Source: an uncultured Bacilli bacterium (GTDB taxonomy: Bacteria > Bacillota_I > Bacilli_A > RF39 > UBA660). Taken from it: a stretch of DNA of 41,124 bases. The first letter of the stretch is position 1, and each line of letters opens with the position of its first letter. Both the position numbers and the translations under genes were made by a program. Below are positions 7,572-16,850 of the stretch, in pieces. The stretch spans positions 1-41,124 of the forward strand of contig CANRPK010000010.1 in assembly GCA_947632455.1 (NCBI GenBank), in the 5' to 3' direction. The notes below the pieces were generated by a model. The model was not told the DNA's origin and searched no databases. It worked only from the letters and a program-made list of their open reading frames with translations.

Positions 7572-8951
7572 TTATTTAATTCCACATGTTCCAGCACTAT
7601 ATACACCTAATATGGTTAGTATGAATTTAATTATTATTGGTAATAAAAATATAATAGCTGCAATTATAAATCTTTTAATGGCTTTTTGAGTAGCTTTCTT
7701 AAAATCATCTTTATTGCTAGATACAGCTTTAGTAAAATCAACTATGGTTAAAACAAAAAGTAAAATTATAGCAATATATTTTATGGCGTTAAAAGCAAAT
7801 TGTAAATAGTGAGCTGGAGTACCATTTGTTTCAGGATTACCTAAAATACCATCACAACTATCAGCTTTATAATCTTTATCATCTTTATATCCTCCAACAT
7901 TATCTTTAAGAGGATCTTTAGGTATATCTTCAGGACAAGCAGTTGCTGAAGTAGATATATTATAATATGAAGCGCCGGCAGCACAGCCATTATTTAAATT
8001 AACTGTAGCTGGACAGTTTCCATCTTCAGGAAAATAATTTGCAACTTCTTCTGGTGTTAGCATAAAACTAAATTTATTATATTGTTCATTTACTTCAGAA
8101 TTGGCTGCACCTTCAGCTATTTCTAAAATATTATCTTTTAAACTCGAAATGGTACCATCAGTACTATGAGAATGATCTCCATGAATATATTTTATATAAA
8201 GTTTTTTCTCTCCACTTGCCATTTTTTTAAATTCAAAACTTAGCTGGCGGTTATTGTCAAAAGCAATATTTTCGTAAGTACAACTACTAGCTACCTTGCT
8301 TTCATTATTTCCTTCAGTTACGCCGGGAGTTGATGGAGTTTCTGGTGTTTCAGGGGTTGTTGACGTCGATGGAGTTGATGGTGTTGTTGGAGGCACTTTT
8401 TTTACAAATGAAATAGATTTAGTAGCATGAACATTATCATAAGTAGTATTTGGAATATCCTTATATTCGATACTTGGACAGGTTTGGACTGTAGCTTGAT
8501 ATTTTAATATTTCAATTTGGTCATCATCATAAGCTCTATCTTCAATTATTGTAGAATCAGAGGCTCTTATTTTATATTCTTTTAAATCTGAGCGATAAAC
8601 AAATAAAGATAAATTACGCATATAATTTGGTTTATTGTAGCCTTCATTAAGGGGAATTTCTGTAACTATATTGCCATTATTTCCAGTTCCATCACGAAAT
8701 AAATCCATTGAATTATTATCACTAAATGCACCAAAAGGTGCTCTATTTACGGAATATCTTTTATAAGTGGTTGTATCAAATTGTTCATCATATGTAAAAG
8801 AAAATTTATAATATATATGATCTTCTCCCTCAGCAGTTAATTGAGTTCCTGTTGGTATCCAGTAAGTACATATTAATTCGGCTGCCTGCACAATATTTAA
8901 ATTAATAATCATAGTTAATAACACTAATGTTAAAGATAATATCCTTTTCAT
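7572..8951 (-). CDS. Secreted ectodomain protein with T4SS pilin-like domain (copy B)
   Basis: 459 residues. Signal peptide (MKRILSLTLVLLTMIINLNIVQA), an ectodomain in two parts separated by a Thr/Pro/Ser linker near residues 190-215 (PTTPSTPSTSTTPETPETP), and a C-terminal pilin-like hairpin near 387-455 ending in GTCGIK. The C-terminal approximately 95 residues are homologous to those of copies A and D, with DFTKAV and a basic loop, but more diverged at the DNA level. The ectodomain shares no obvious similarity with its neighbours. SD AGGAG precedes the ATG. Own terminator downstream, so probably transcribed alone. Confidence 0.75.
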   Translation of the reverse strand: MKRILSLTLVLLTMIINLNIVQAAELICTYWIPTGTQLTAEGEDHIYYKFSFTYDEQFDTTTYKRYSVNRAPFGAFSDNNSMDLFRDGTGNNGNIVTEIPLNEGYNKPNYMRNLSLFVYRSDLKEYKIRASDSTIIEDRAYDDDQIEILKYQATVQTCPSIEYKDIPNTTYDNVHATKSISFVKKVPPTTPSTPSTSTTPETPETPSTPGVTEGNNESKVASSCTYENIAFDNNRQLSFEFKKMASGEKKLYIKYIHGDHSHSTDGTISSLKDNILEIAEGAANSEVNEQYNKFSFMLTPEEVANYFPEDGNCPATVNLNNGCAAGASYYNISTSATACPEDIPKDPLKDNVGGYKDDKDYKADSCDGILGNPETNGTPAHYLQFAFNAIKYIAIILLFVLTIVDFTKAVSSNKDDFKKATQKAIKRFIIAAIIFLLPIIIKFILTILGVYSAGTCGIK

Positions 8952-9002
8952 TTTATTTTACTCTCCTATTATATTTTATTATAACAATATATCGACAAAA
9001 AA

Positions 9003-9022
9003 ACTAGTCTAATATGACTAGT
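9003..9022 (-). terminator. Terminator of the copy A surface gene
   Basis: ACTAGTC (9003-9009) and GACTAGT (9016-9022) form a 7-bp stem with a six-base loop. On the minus strand it is followed by TTTTTTT. It overlaps the stop codon of the gene. Confidence 0.75.
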
Positions 9023-9999
9023 TATTTAATACCACAAGTTCCAGGACTATATACACCTAATATAGTTAGAATAAATCTAATTATTATTGGTAATAAGAAG
9101 ATAATAACCGCGATTATAAGTCTTTTTAGAGCTTTTTGGGTACATTTTTTTATTTCATCTTGATTATTTGAGGCTATAGCTTTAGTAAAATCAACTATTG
9201 TTAAAACAAAAAGTAGGACAATAGCAATATATTTCATAACATTAAAGGCAAATTGTAAATAATATGCTGGAGTACCACTTGTTTTAGGATTACCTAGGAT
9301 ACTATCGCAATCATTGGCAGTATAATCTTTATCATCTTCATAACCCCCTGTATTATCATCTAAAGGATCATCAATATCATCATATGGATTACTGGAAATA
9401 TCAGAACGACTTATTTTGGTACAATTATTATTATCCCAACTAGGAGTTTTATAAATTATAGAACCTTGACAAATATAAACTTCTTCTAAACAAGTACCAG
9501 TTGTAGGAAAATCATTACTTATAGAATAACTTGTATCATTAGGACCTATAGTTCCATCAGTATAATAATTAATAATATATTTACTTGTTTGACCATAAGT
9601 ACAAGCATGATCGATAATTTTTTGGTGGTCTTCTTCACTAACGTTATTATCTATTTCTTGATCAACTAACTCTAAGGTTATAGAAGAAGTATTCTCTTCA
9701 AAAGAAAAGCGATAGTCATTTCTTCTACTTTCAGCATTTGGCTCTAGAGTATAATATATTTGTTCAGGACAATAATAATTAGCATTATCAGTTATAAAAA
9801 AGCTGGAAGATACTGGTCCAAAATCATAGATGACTGGATTTTGATCATTTTTTTGTTTAACTAAAGCCCCTTCTTCATCAATTCCAACTATAACAGAAAC
9901 ACTGGTTCCATATGTACAATAAACACTTTTTGCTAAAGATTGATTAGGCCAAAGAAAAAAAGTTAACGTTATAAATAATAAGTAAATTGTTTTTTTCAT
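9022..9999 (-). CDS. Secreted ectodomain protein with T4SS pilin-like domain (copy A)
   Basis: 325 residues. Signal peptide (TIYLLFITLTFFLWPNQSLA), a cysteine-containing ectodomain of about 200 residues, an acidic linker (DDIDDPLDDNTGGYEDDKD), then the conserved module starting DCDSILGNPK and the pilin-like helix pair near residues 253-275 and 298-321. Its last 98 coding bases are identical to those of copy D, although the genes lie 7 kb apart and their ectodomains are unrelated by eye. That pattern suggests recent gene conversion or cassette swapping. It is transcribed divergently from murC and has its own terminator. Confidence 0.75.
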   Translation of the reverse strand: MKKTIYLLFITLTFFLWPNQSLAKSVYCTYGTSVSVIVGIDEEGALVKQKNDQNPVIYDFGPVSSSFFITDNANYYCPEQIYYTLEPNAESRRNDYRFSFEENTSSITLELVDQEIDNNVSEEDHQKIIDHACTYGQTSKYIINYYTDGTIGPNDTSYSISNDFPTTGTCLEEVYICQGSIIYKTPSWDNNNCTKISRSDISSNPYDDIDDPLDDNTGGYEDDKDYTANDCDSILGNPKTSGTPAYYLQFAFNVMKYIAIVLLFVLTIVDFTKAIASNNQDEIKKCTQKALKRLIIAVIIFLLPIIIRFILTILGVYSPGTCGIK

Positions 10000-10073
10000 G
10001 AATACTCTTCTTTCTGTTTTATAATTCTAACACAATAACAACTTAATAGTAAACTAAAAATTTGGTTTTATTA

Positions 10074-10103
10074 TTGATTATTAGTAATTCTTAAGTATAT
10101 AAT
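10074..10103 (+). promoter_or_regulatory. Probable murC promoter
   Basis: TTGATT at 10074-10079, an 18-base spacer, and TATAAT at 10098-10103, a good sigma-A type match. A second TATAAT overlaps at 10103-10108. AGGAGG follows about 10 bases later and the murC ATG is at 10127, giving a very short leader. Confidence 0.55.
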
Positions 10104-10126
10104 ATAATAAAGTTAGGAGGAAACTC

Positions 10127-11497
10127 ATGAAAAAAAATATTAAAGATTATAAAAATATTCATTTTATTGGAATTGGTGGAGCTAGCATGTATGCGATGGC
10201 AGCTCAACTTAAAAGTGATGGATTAAATATTACAGGAAGTGATATGCAAGATTCCCATAATACAGAGTATTTAAAAGGTTTAGGAATTAAGATTATAATT
10301 GGGCATGATACAAGTTTAGTTAAAGATGCAGATTTAGTTATTTATACCGCGGCTATTCATGATAGTGATCCAGAACTTTCTTTAGCTAGAAGTTTAGGAA
10401 TAGAGACAGTAGAAAGAGCGGCCTTTATTGGAGAGTATACTAAAGATTATGAAAATTTAATTTGTATAAGTGGTACCCATGGAAAAAGTACGACAACTAG
10501 TATGATTGCAAGCGTATTTTTAGAAGCAAAGCTTAATCCAACTATTCAAATTGGGGCTTCTTTAAAAAAAATTAATGGTAATTATTATGTAGGTGGAAAA
10601 AAATATTTTATTTTAGAAGCTTGTGAATATGTAGATTCCTTTTTACATTTTCATCCAACCGCGGAAGTTATTTTAAATATTGATGATGATCATTTAGATT
10701 ATTTTAAAAATATTGAAAATACTAAAAAGTCTTTTAGAAAATATGTAGAATTATTACCTCAAGATGGATATCTAGTTATAAATATTGATGATAAGAATAC
10801 TTTAGATTTAGATAAAGGCGTTAAAAATGTTACTACTTATGGAATTTATAATGAAAAAGCGATGGTTAGAGCTAAAAATATTAGTTATGATGAAATGGGA
10901 TTTCCCACTTTTCAAGTTTATATAAATGATGAGCTATGGGATACTTTTAGTTTAAGTGTTAGAGGTGAACATAATGTTTTAAATGCTTTAGCTACTATAA
11001 GTATGGCTAGAAATTATAATATAGATAAAAAAGATATAAAAAAGGCATTAAAAGAATTTGGTGGAGTTGGTCGAAGATTTGAATATCTAGGAGAATATAA
11101 AAAAGCTCATATATTTGATGATTTTGCCCATCATCCTACAGAAATATTATCTACTTATAATAGTGCCAAAAGTGTTAAACATAATGAATCTTGGGCAGTT
11201 TTTCAATCACATACTTATAGCAGAACTGTAGAACATTTAGAAGATTTTGCTAAAGTATTAGCTAAATTTGATCATGTAATTATTTGTGATATATATGCAG
11301 CTAGAGAAGAAAATATTTGGAATGTTAAAGAAGATGATTTAGTAGAACTTATTAAAAAAGATAATAAAAATGTTATTCATATTCCAACTTATGAAGAAAT
11401 TTCTAAATACTTAGAAGATAATGTTAAAGAAAATGATTTAATTCTAACTATTGGAGCGGGACCTATTAATAAAGTAGCAGATATTTTATTAAAATAA
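10127..11497 (+). CDS. murC: UDP-N-acetylmuramate-L-alanine ligase
   Basis: 456 residues. Adds L-alanine to UDP-MurNAc using ATP, the first amino acid step of the peptidoglycan stem, in the cytoplasm. N-terminal dinucleotide-like motif HFIGIGGASMYAMA (residues 13-26), the ATP loop SGTHGKSTTT near 118-127, NIDDDHLDYF in the central domain, and GGVGRRFEYLG followed by FDDFAHHPTEI in the C-terminal domain. Length and motif order fit MurC, not MurD/E/F. Strong SD (AGGAGG). It is transcribed alone and converges with the dihydrouridine synthase gene. Confidence 0.96.
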   Translation: MKKNIKDYKNIHFIGIGGASMYAMAAQLKSDGLNITGSDMQDSHNTEYLKGLGIKIIIGHDTSLVKDADLVIYTAAIHDSDPELSLARSLGIETVERAAFIGEYTKDYENLICISGTHGKSTTTSMIASVFLEAKLNPTIQIGASLKKINGNYYVGGKKYFILEACEYVDSFLHFHPTAEVILNIDDDHLDYFKNIENTKKSFRKYVELLPQDGYLVINIDDKNTLDLDKGVKNVTTYGIYNEKAMVRAKNISYDEMGFPTFQVYINDELWDTFSLSVRGEHNVLNALATISMARNYNIDKKDIKKALKEFGGVGRRFEYLGEYKKAHIFDDFAHHPTEILSTYNSAKSVKHNESWAVFQSHTYSRTVEHLEDFAKVLAKFDHVIICDIYAAREENIWNVKEDDLVELIKKDNKNVIHIPTYEEISKYLEDNVKENDLILTIGAGPINKVADILLK

Positions 11498-11511
11498 ATT
11501 ATATTAAAAAG

Positions 11512-11537
11512 AAAAAGTTGTATCCAAACAACTTTTT
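11512..11537. terminator. Bidirectional terminator murC/dus
   Basis: AAAAAGTTGT (11512-11521) and ACAACTTTTT (11528-11537) form a 10-bp stem with a six-base loop between two convergent genes, with T runs on both strands. Confidence 0.85.
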
Positions 11538-12530
11538 TTATACTTCATTTTTACATTCTAATTTGGTTTTGTATTCTTGTAAAATATTTAAAAATTCAGT
11601 TTCAGTTTTAGCTTGGCAAATTTTTTCTTTATATATTTTAGATTCAGGTATACCTTTTAAATAGTATAAAGCATGAGTACGTATTTCTAATAAAGCTACT
11701 TTGATATTTTTATCTTCTTTTAATAAATTATAATGGGTTATTATCATATCTATTTTTTCAATAGGTGTTGGTTCGGGTATGAGAATATGATTATTTAAAT
11801 ATTCATTACATCTTTTAAAAATCCAAGGATTACCTAGGGCTCCTCGACCAATCATTACAGCATCACATTTAGTGTAGTCTAACATTTTTTTAGCTAATTC
11901 AGGAGTAGTAACATCGCCATTTCCTATGACAGGAATATTTACATTTTCTTTAACTTTTTTAATGATATCCCAATTAGCTTTACCACTATAACCTTGATGA
12001 CGTGTTCTAGCATGAATAGTAATAGCACTAGCGCCATTTTGTTCACAAATCTTCGCTACTTCCACGGCATTGATACTATTTTCATCCCAACCACTTCTAA
12101 TTTTTACAGTTACAGGAACATTTACGGCTTTTACAACAGCAGAGATGATTTTACCAATTTTAGAAGGATCTTTTAAAAGAGCACTTCCGGCTTGAGCTTT
12201 AATTGCGACTTTAGGAACAGGACAACCCATATTTATATCAATAATATCAGGATGCATAGTAGATGCCACTATTTTAGCTGCTTCAACAAAAGTTTTTTCA
12301 TCACTACCAAATATTTGTTGGGCTATAGGTCTTTCTTCAGAACTCATTTTTAAGAGGTTTAAAGTTTTAGGATTGCCAAAAGTTAAAGCATTAGAACTAA
12401 CCATTTCAGCATAAATTAAGCCAGCGCCCATCTCTTTTACTATTTTACGAAATGAAGTATTAGATATGCCGGCCATAGGAGCTAAAACTAATTGATTAGT
12501 TATTTTTACATTACCGATATTCCAAGTCAT
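11538..12530 (-). CDS. dusB: tRNA-dihydrouridine synthase, DusB type
   Basis: 330 residues. FMN-dependent enzyme that reduces uridine to dihydrouridine in the tRNA D-loop. A TIM barrel begins with NQLVLAPMAGISNTSFRK, followed by EMVSSNAL and INMGCPVPKV with the catalytic cysteine region, KIRSGWDE, ITIHARTRHQGYSG, and the FMN phosphate motif VIGNGDV, then MIGRGALGNPWIF. A helical C-terminal domain follows. This order is typical of the Firmicutes DusB-like (YacF) proteins. AGGAGG precedes the start. The gene stands after pduL on the same strand with a 77-bp gap. Confidence 0.93.
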   Translation of the reverse strand: MTWNIGNVKITNQLVLAPMAGISNTSFRKIVKEMGAGLIYAEMVSSNALTFGNPKTLNLLKMSSEERPIAQQIFGSDEKTFVEAAKIVASTMHPDIIDINMGCPVPKVAIKAQAGSALLKDPSKIGKIISAVVKAVNVPVTVKIRSGWDENSINAVEVAKICEQNGASAITIHARTRHQGYSGKANWDIIKKVKENVNIPVIGNGDVTTPELAKKMLDYTKCDAVMIGRGALGNPWIFKRCNEYLNNHILIPEPTPIEKIDMIITHYNLLKEDKNIKVALLEIRTHALYYLKGIPESKIYKEKICQAKTETEFLNILQEYKTKLECKNEV

Positions 12531-12607
12531 TTTTATCCTCCTTCTAAAAAATAAGAAAATTCTTTAAGAATTCCCTTCATTATACTATAAAATATTTTTT
12601 AAGTAAA

Positions 12608-13186
12608 TTATTTTTCTATTTCTACTTCATCGCCTGTATTTAACATAAAGCAATTAGCATCATCTTTATCAATATGTATTTCATAAAAACCATTATCTGA
12701 AACTTTTACAAAAGCTTCCATAATGCCACCTTTATCATTTTCAACTTTTAATTTAACTAAATCTTCATGTTTTAATCCTAATTCGGCAGCTTTAGCTGGG
12801 TTCATATGAACATGTCTTTCAGCTTGAATACAAGCATTTTCTAAAGTTACTTCACCTTTTGGACCAACTAAAGTAATAGTTTCACTATCTTCTAAATCAC
12901 CACTTTGGCGAACTGGAGGATTTAAACCTAATAATATAGCATCAGTTCTAGATATTTCTACTTGGTTATATTTACGAAGAGGACCAATTACTCTTACATG
13001 CTCAATACTAGCAGTAGGACTTTTAATCGTTACTGTTTGAAATGAAGCAAACTCACCAATTTGATTTAATGGTCTTTTAATAGATAATGGTTCATCAAAT
13101 AACTTAGCATATACTTCTTTAGTTAAATGAACATGATGATTACTAATGGCGATTGTACCATATATTTTTTCAGGATTTTTATTCAT
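12608..13186 (-). CDS. pduL: Phosphate propanoyl/acetyltransferase, PduL family
   Basis: 192 residues. Transfers an acyl group between CoA and phosphate (acetyl-CoA to acetyl phosphate, the usual route to ATP with acetate kinase). Two beta-barrel repeats carry the zinc-binding histidines: SNHHVHLT near residue 16-22 and ERHVHMNP near 128-134, with HIDKDDANC near the C-terminus. There is no encapsulation peptide at the N-terminus and no microcompartment gene nearby, so it is probably the cell's free phosphotransacetylase and not part of a propanediol compartment. The gene has its own upstream spacer and no clear partner. Confidence 0.9.
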   Translation of the reverse strand: MNKNPEKIYGTIAISNHHVHLTKEVYAKLFDEPLSIKRPLNQIGEFASFQTVTIKSPTASIEHVRVIGPLRKYNQVEISRTDAILLGLNPPVRQSGDLEDSETITLVGPKGEVTLENACIQAERHVHMNPAKAAELGLKHEDLVKLKVENDKGGIMEAFVKVSDNGFYEIHIDKDDANCFMLNTGDEVEIEK

Positions 13187-13229
13187 ATATCTTCACTCTT
13201 TTCTATTTTTATTTTAACAAAAAATTAAT

Positions 13230-13262
13230 AAAAAAAGAAGTTTTATTTTACAAATTCTTCTT
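13230..13262 (-). terminator. Probable terminator of the metB-dapF-murE operon
   Basis: On the minus strand AAGAAG and CTTCTT (forward 13257-13262 and 13235-13240) pair around a 16-base AT-rich loop and are followed by a T run. The stem overlaps the end of murE. The wide loop makes this less certain. Confidence 0.5.
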
Positions 13263-14705
13263 TATTTCATTAATTATGTCTAATTCATTAAAATAATATT
13301 TTGTACCTTTTATTTCTTGATACTCTTCATGGCCTTTACCGACTAAAAGAATTAAATCGCCTTCTTTAGCATTATAACAGGCATATTTAATAGCCTCGGC
13401 ACGATCTTCAATTTCAATAAATTTAGCATTTACTTTATTTAAACCAACTTGAATATCTTTATTAATTGCACTTATTTGTTCAAAGCGAGGATTATCCATA
13501 GTTATAATACATAAATCACTGGCTCCGCCAATTATTTCTCCTAAATTATATCTTCGTTCTTTAGGGCGATTACCTCCCCCACCAAAAATACTAACTAAGC
13601 GTTTAGGTTTATATTCTCTTAGGGTTTGAACTAATTCTTTCATACCATCTTCTGTATGAGCATAATCAATTAATACTTTAAATTTAGGAGTTATAAGCGC
13701 TATTTCCATGCGACCACGAACTTTAGTAGTTAATAAGGCTTCTTTTTCTTTTTGGCGGTCAACTTTTAATTTTTCACATACCATGATGGCACATAGAGCA
13801 TTGTAAACATTAAATTTACCAGGCATACTAATTTTAAAAGTATCATTAATAAGTCCTTTGGTAGTAAATTCGGTTCCTAAAAAGTTTTCTTCATTAAGAA
13901 GTTTTATATTACTTACTTGTAAGTCAGCAGGATTATTTAAAGCATAAGTACTTTTTTTAGCATGAACATTTTTTAATACTTCTTCTAAATATAGAGAATC
14001 ATTATTGATAATTATTTCTTTACTATTTAAAAACAATTTATTTTTACAACTGAGATATTCTTCTTGACTAGCATGTTCGCCGGGGCCTATATGATCGGAA
14101 GTTAAATTAGTTAAAACTCCTAAATCAAAAGTGATACCCGCCAAGCGATTTAGTTTAAAAGCTTGAGATGATGCTTCCATCACAACATGAGTAATGCCGG
14201 CGTCTAACATTTGTCTAAAAGCTTTATGAACTTCATAAGATTCTGGAGTGGTATTATTGGTATGAATAACTTGATCATTATATTTAATACCAATACTGCC
14301 AATTAAACCACATTTAATATTACTTGATTGTAATATATCTCTAATCATATGGGTAGTCGTGGTTTTTCCTGTAGTTCCTGTAACGCCAATAACAGTTAAA
14401 TCTTTATTTGGATAATTAAAATAAGCCGCGGATAAATATGCTAAAGCTAGGCGTGTATCTGGTACTTTAATAATAGTTATATCATCAGGTAAATCAATAT
14501 CTTTAGATACTACTAAAGCTATAGCACCATTTTCAAGAGCATTTTTTAGATAATCATGACCATCATTATTAAAACCTGTTAAAGCTATATATAAATCATT
14601 TTTAGTAACTTTACGACTATCATATTTTAAATCATTAATTTTTAAATTAAGAGAACCTTTTACTAGTTGATAATCAATATTTTTTAATAATTGTTCTAAA
14701 TTCAT
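13248..14705 (-). CDS. murE: UDP-MurNAc-tripeptide synthetase, meso-DAP adding
   Basis: 485 residues. Adds the third amino acid to UDP-MurNAc-dipeptide. DSRKVTKNDLYIAL in the N-terminal domain, ATP loop GVTGTTGKTTT near residue 107-117, NNTTPES, LTSDHIGPGEH, and DYAHTEDGM in the C-terminal domain. The substrate signature is DNPR (in ITMDNPRFEQ), which in this family marks meso-diaminopimelate and not lysine. GKGHEEYQE closes the protein. It follows dapF by one base, and dapF makes meso-DAP, so the operon joins precursor supply with its use. Confidence 0.95.
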   Translation of the reverse strand: MNLEQLLKNIDYQLVKGSLNLKINDLKYDSRKVTKNDLYIALTGFNNDGHDYLKNALENGAIALVVSKDIDLPDDITIIKVPDTRLALAYLSAAYFNYPNKDLTVIGVTGTTGKTTTTHMIRDILQSSNIKCGLIGSIGIKYNDQVIHTNNTTPESYEVHKAFRQMLDAGITHVVMEASSQAFKLNRLAGITFDLGVLTNLTSDHIGPGEHASQEEYLSCKNKLFLNSKEIIINNDSLYLEEVLKNVHAKKSTYALNNPADLQVSNIKLLNEENFLGTEFTTKGLINDTFKISMPGKFNVYNALCAIMVCEKLKVDRQKEKEALLTTKVRGRMEIALITPKFKVLIDYAHTEDGMKELVQTLREYKPKRLVSIFGGGGNRPKERRYNLGEIIGGASDLCIITMDNPRFEQISAINKDIQVGLNKVNAKFIEIEDRAEAIKYACYNAKEGDLILLVGKGHEEYQEIKGTKYYFNELDIINEIKKNL

Positions 14706-14706
14706 T

Positions 14707-15561
14707 TTAGTCTCCTATAATATGAGATACATCTATTTCGCTTTCAAAAACAAAATTAGATGGACCTTTCATATATAATTCATGAGTATTTAGATCATAT
14801 TCAATTTCAAGTGGTCCCCCTATTTGTTCGACTGTACATTTATTAGTGGTTTTACCAAGCATAGATGCTATAACTGTCGCGGTAGCACAACCAGTTCCAC
14901 AGCCAATAGTTTCACCAGTTCCTCTTTCCCATTCTCTAATTTTAATATAATGATCATTTACAATTTCGGCAAATGTTACATTAGTTCTTTTAGGAAAAAG
15001 CTCTAAATGATTTTCAATAGCAGGACCAAATTTAGCAACATCAAAATTTTTAACATCATCGACAAAAATTACAGTATGGGGATTTCCCCAAGATAATGAA
15101 CTCATTTTAAAAGTTTGATCTAATATCTTTACTTCTTCCATAATAAATTTATCTTTTGAAGTATTTACTGGGATTAAATTAGGTTCAAAGATGGGAGAAC
15201 CAATATTAGCTTTAATATTTGTAGCTTTATTATCTGTGATAGTTAATTCAATATTTTTAATACCACCTAAAGTTTCAACAGTAAAATTAGTTTTATTAGT
15301 TAACTTATGATCATAAACATATTTGCCAACACTTCGAAGACCATTACCACACATTTCGGCTTCAGTTCCATCAGGATTAAAAATGCGCATTCTAAAATCG
15401 GCAACAGCGCTAGGACAAATAAGTATCATGCCATCACTACCTATTCCATAATGATGATCAGATACAAATTTGGCTAATTCATTAAGATTAGATAGTTTTT
15501 GATTAATGGCATCAATATAAACATAATCATTGCCATAAGCTTGCATTTTCGTAAACTTCAT
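14707..15561 (-). CDS. dapF: Diaminopimelate epimerase
   Basis: 284 residues. Converts LL-DAP to meso-DAP for lysine and peptidoglycan synthesis. Both catalytic cysteines are visible: EMCGNGLRSVGK near residue 70 and ETIGCGTGCATAT near 217. The start MKFTKMQAYGNDYVYID is the family's typical N-terminus. It lies 8 bases after the PLP enzyme gene and 1 base before murE, so all three are one transcript. The small lines on the other strand in this stretch are not genes. Confidence 0.95.
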   Translation of the reverse strand: MKFTKMQAYGNDYVYIDAINQKLSNLNELAKFVSDHHYGIGSDGMILICPSAVADFRMRIFNPDGTEAEMCGNGLRSVGKYVYDHKLTNKTNFTVETLGGIKNIELTITDNKATNIKANIGSPIFEPNLIPVNTSKDKFIMEEVKILDQTFKMSSLSWGNPHTVIFVDDVKNFDVAKFGPAIENHLELFPKRTNVTFAEIVNDHYIKIREWERGTGETIGCGTGCATATVIASMLGKTTNKCTVEQIGGPLEIEYDLNTHELYMKGPSNFVFESEIDVSHIIGD

Positions 15562-15569
15562 ATTTACCT

Positions 15570-16748
15570 CTATTCTAAAGCTTGAGTTAAATCGGCAATA
15601 ATATCATCGGCATCTTCAATACCTACTGATAAACGAAGTAAAGTATCGGTAATTCCTAAAGCTTGTCTTATTTCTTCTTTGATTTCAGTATGAGTTCGAC
15701 TAACAGGATGAGTAACTAAAGATTCTACTCCTCCTAGGCTTTCAGCAAAAGTTACAAGTTTTACTTTAGTTAATAATTTATTAACAGTTTCTAGATTATC
15801 AACTCTAAAGGAAATCATACCACCAAAACCTGTAGTTTGTTTAATTGTTGTGGCATAATTAGGATGATCTTCAAAACCAACATAATATACTTTTTCAACT
15901 TTAGGATGATTTCTTAAGAAGTTGGCAACTTTCATAGCATTTTCACTATGTTTAGTCATACGAAGAGCTAAAGTTTTGATACCTCTTAAAAGAAGCCAAG
16001 AATCCATTGGACCTAAACCAGCACCATTTATATACATTTGAATTTCTAATTTTTCTCCGATTTGTTCATCTTTAACAACTACTATACCTGCGACAACATC
16101 GTTATGACCACCTAAATATTTTGTACCACTATGAACAACAATATCGGCACCTAAAGTTAATGGTTTTTGATAAGAAGGTGTTAAAAAAGTATTATCAACA
16201 ACAACTAATGCCCCTATTTCATGACCGATTTTAGCTATAGCGGCAATATCAGCGACTTTCATCATAGGATTAGTTGGAGTTTCAATAAAAATCATTTTAG
16301 TATTAGGTTTAATAGTTTTCTTTAATAAATCTAAATCAGTTAAATCAATACTATCACTTTCTATACCATAAGGCTCTAATACTTCATTAACACATCTATA
16401 GGTACCACCATATACATCATCAGAATAAATGATATGATCATGAGGATTTAAAAGAGATGTAACTAAAGAAACGGCAGCCATACCAGAAGTAACAGCAAAA
16501 GCTCTATTTCCTTCTTCTAAAATACACATTGTACGTTCTAATTCTTCTCTAGTTGGGTTTATACATCGAGAATAGTTATAAGGATCTGTTTTTTCAAGTC
16601 CATGATGTTTAAAAGTAGCGGTTTGATAAATGGGATAACTTATAGAACCTGTTGTAGGATCAACTCCATTTGCTCCATGCACTACTATAGATTCAAATTT
16701 TAAATTTTCTTTGCGATTTTTTTCAACGTAATTGTTAAAATTTTTCAT
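15570..16748 (-). CDS. Trans-sulfuration PLP enzyme (cystathionine gamma-synthase or beta-lyase family)
   Basis: 392 residues. Fold type I PLP enzyme of the Cys/Met metabolism family. Visible motifs are YNYSRCINPTREELE, the aromatic-stacking region VTSGMAA, DDVYGGTYR, FIETPTNPMM, VVDNTFLTP, and the PLP lysine in VHSGTKYLGGHNDV. GGVESLVTHP near the C-terminus is common to gamma-synthases, beta-lyases and gamma-lyases, so the exact reaction cannot be set. I chose the ATG at 16748, 8 bases after GGAGG. The ATG at 16760 includes part of the SD. It heads the operon with dapF and murE, a pairing of sulfur amino acid metabolism and wall precursor genes. Confidence 0.88.
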   Translation of the reverse strand: MKNFNNYVEKNRKENLKFESIVVHGANGVDPTTGSISYPIYQTATFKHHGLEKTDPYNYSRCINPTREELERTMCILEEGNRAFAVTSGMAAVSLVTSLLNPHDHIIYSDDVYGGTYRCVNEVLEPYGIESDSIDLTDLDLLKKTIKPNTKMIFIETPTNPMMKVADIAAIAKIGHEIGALVVVDNTFLTPSYQKPLTLGADIVVHSGTKYLGGHNDVVAGIVVVKDEQIGEKLEIQMYINGAGLGPMDSWLLLRGIKTLALRMTKHSENAMKVANFLRNHPKVEKVYYVGFEDHPNYATTIKQTTGFGGMISFRVDNLETVNKLLTKVKLVTFAESLGGVESLVTHPVSRTHTEIKEEIRQALGITDTLLRLSVGIEDADDIIADLTQALE

Positions 16749-16785
16749 AATAACCTCCATATTTAAGGATATTTCCTTTAAGTTA

Positions 16786-16815
16786 AGTATAATCTATTAC
16801 TTCTTGGATTGTCAA
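16786..16815 (-). promoter_or_regulatory. Promoter of the metB-like-dapF-murE operon
   Basis: On the minus strand TTGACA (complement of 16810-16815), an 18-base spacer and TATACT (complement of 16786-16791). This is one of the best sigma-A matches in the window. The leader to the ATG at 16748 is about 30 bases and holds a small AAGGA/TCCTT hairpin, too short for a known riboswitch. Confidence 0.7.
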
Positions 16816-16850
16816 GTAAATGCCTATTAGCCTTTACAATAAAATATATG

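Noticed and set aside
12558-12572. AATTCTT/AAGAATT hairpin after pduL as a terminator
   Set aside because: The stem is short and AT-only apart from one pair, and the T-run after it is broken, so I left it out of the feature list.
16749-16790. A SAM or T-box type leader before the trans-sulfuration gene
   Set aside because: Only about 30 bases separate the promoter from the start codon, too little for these riboswitches.
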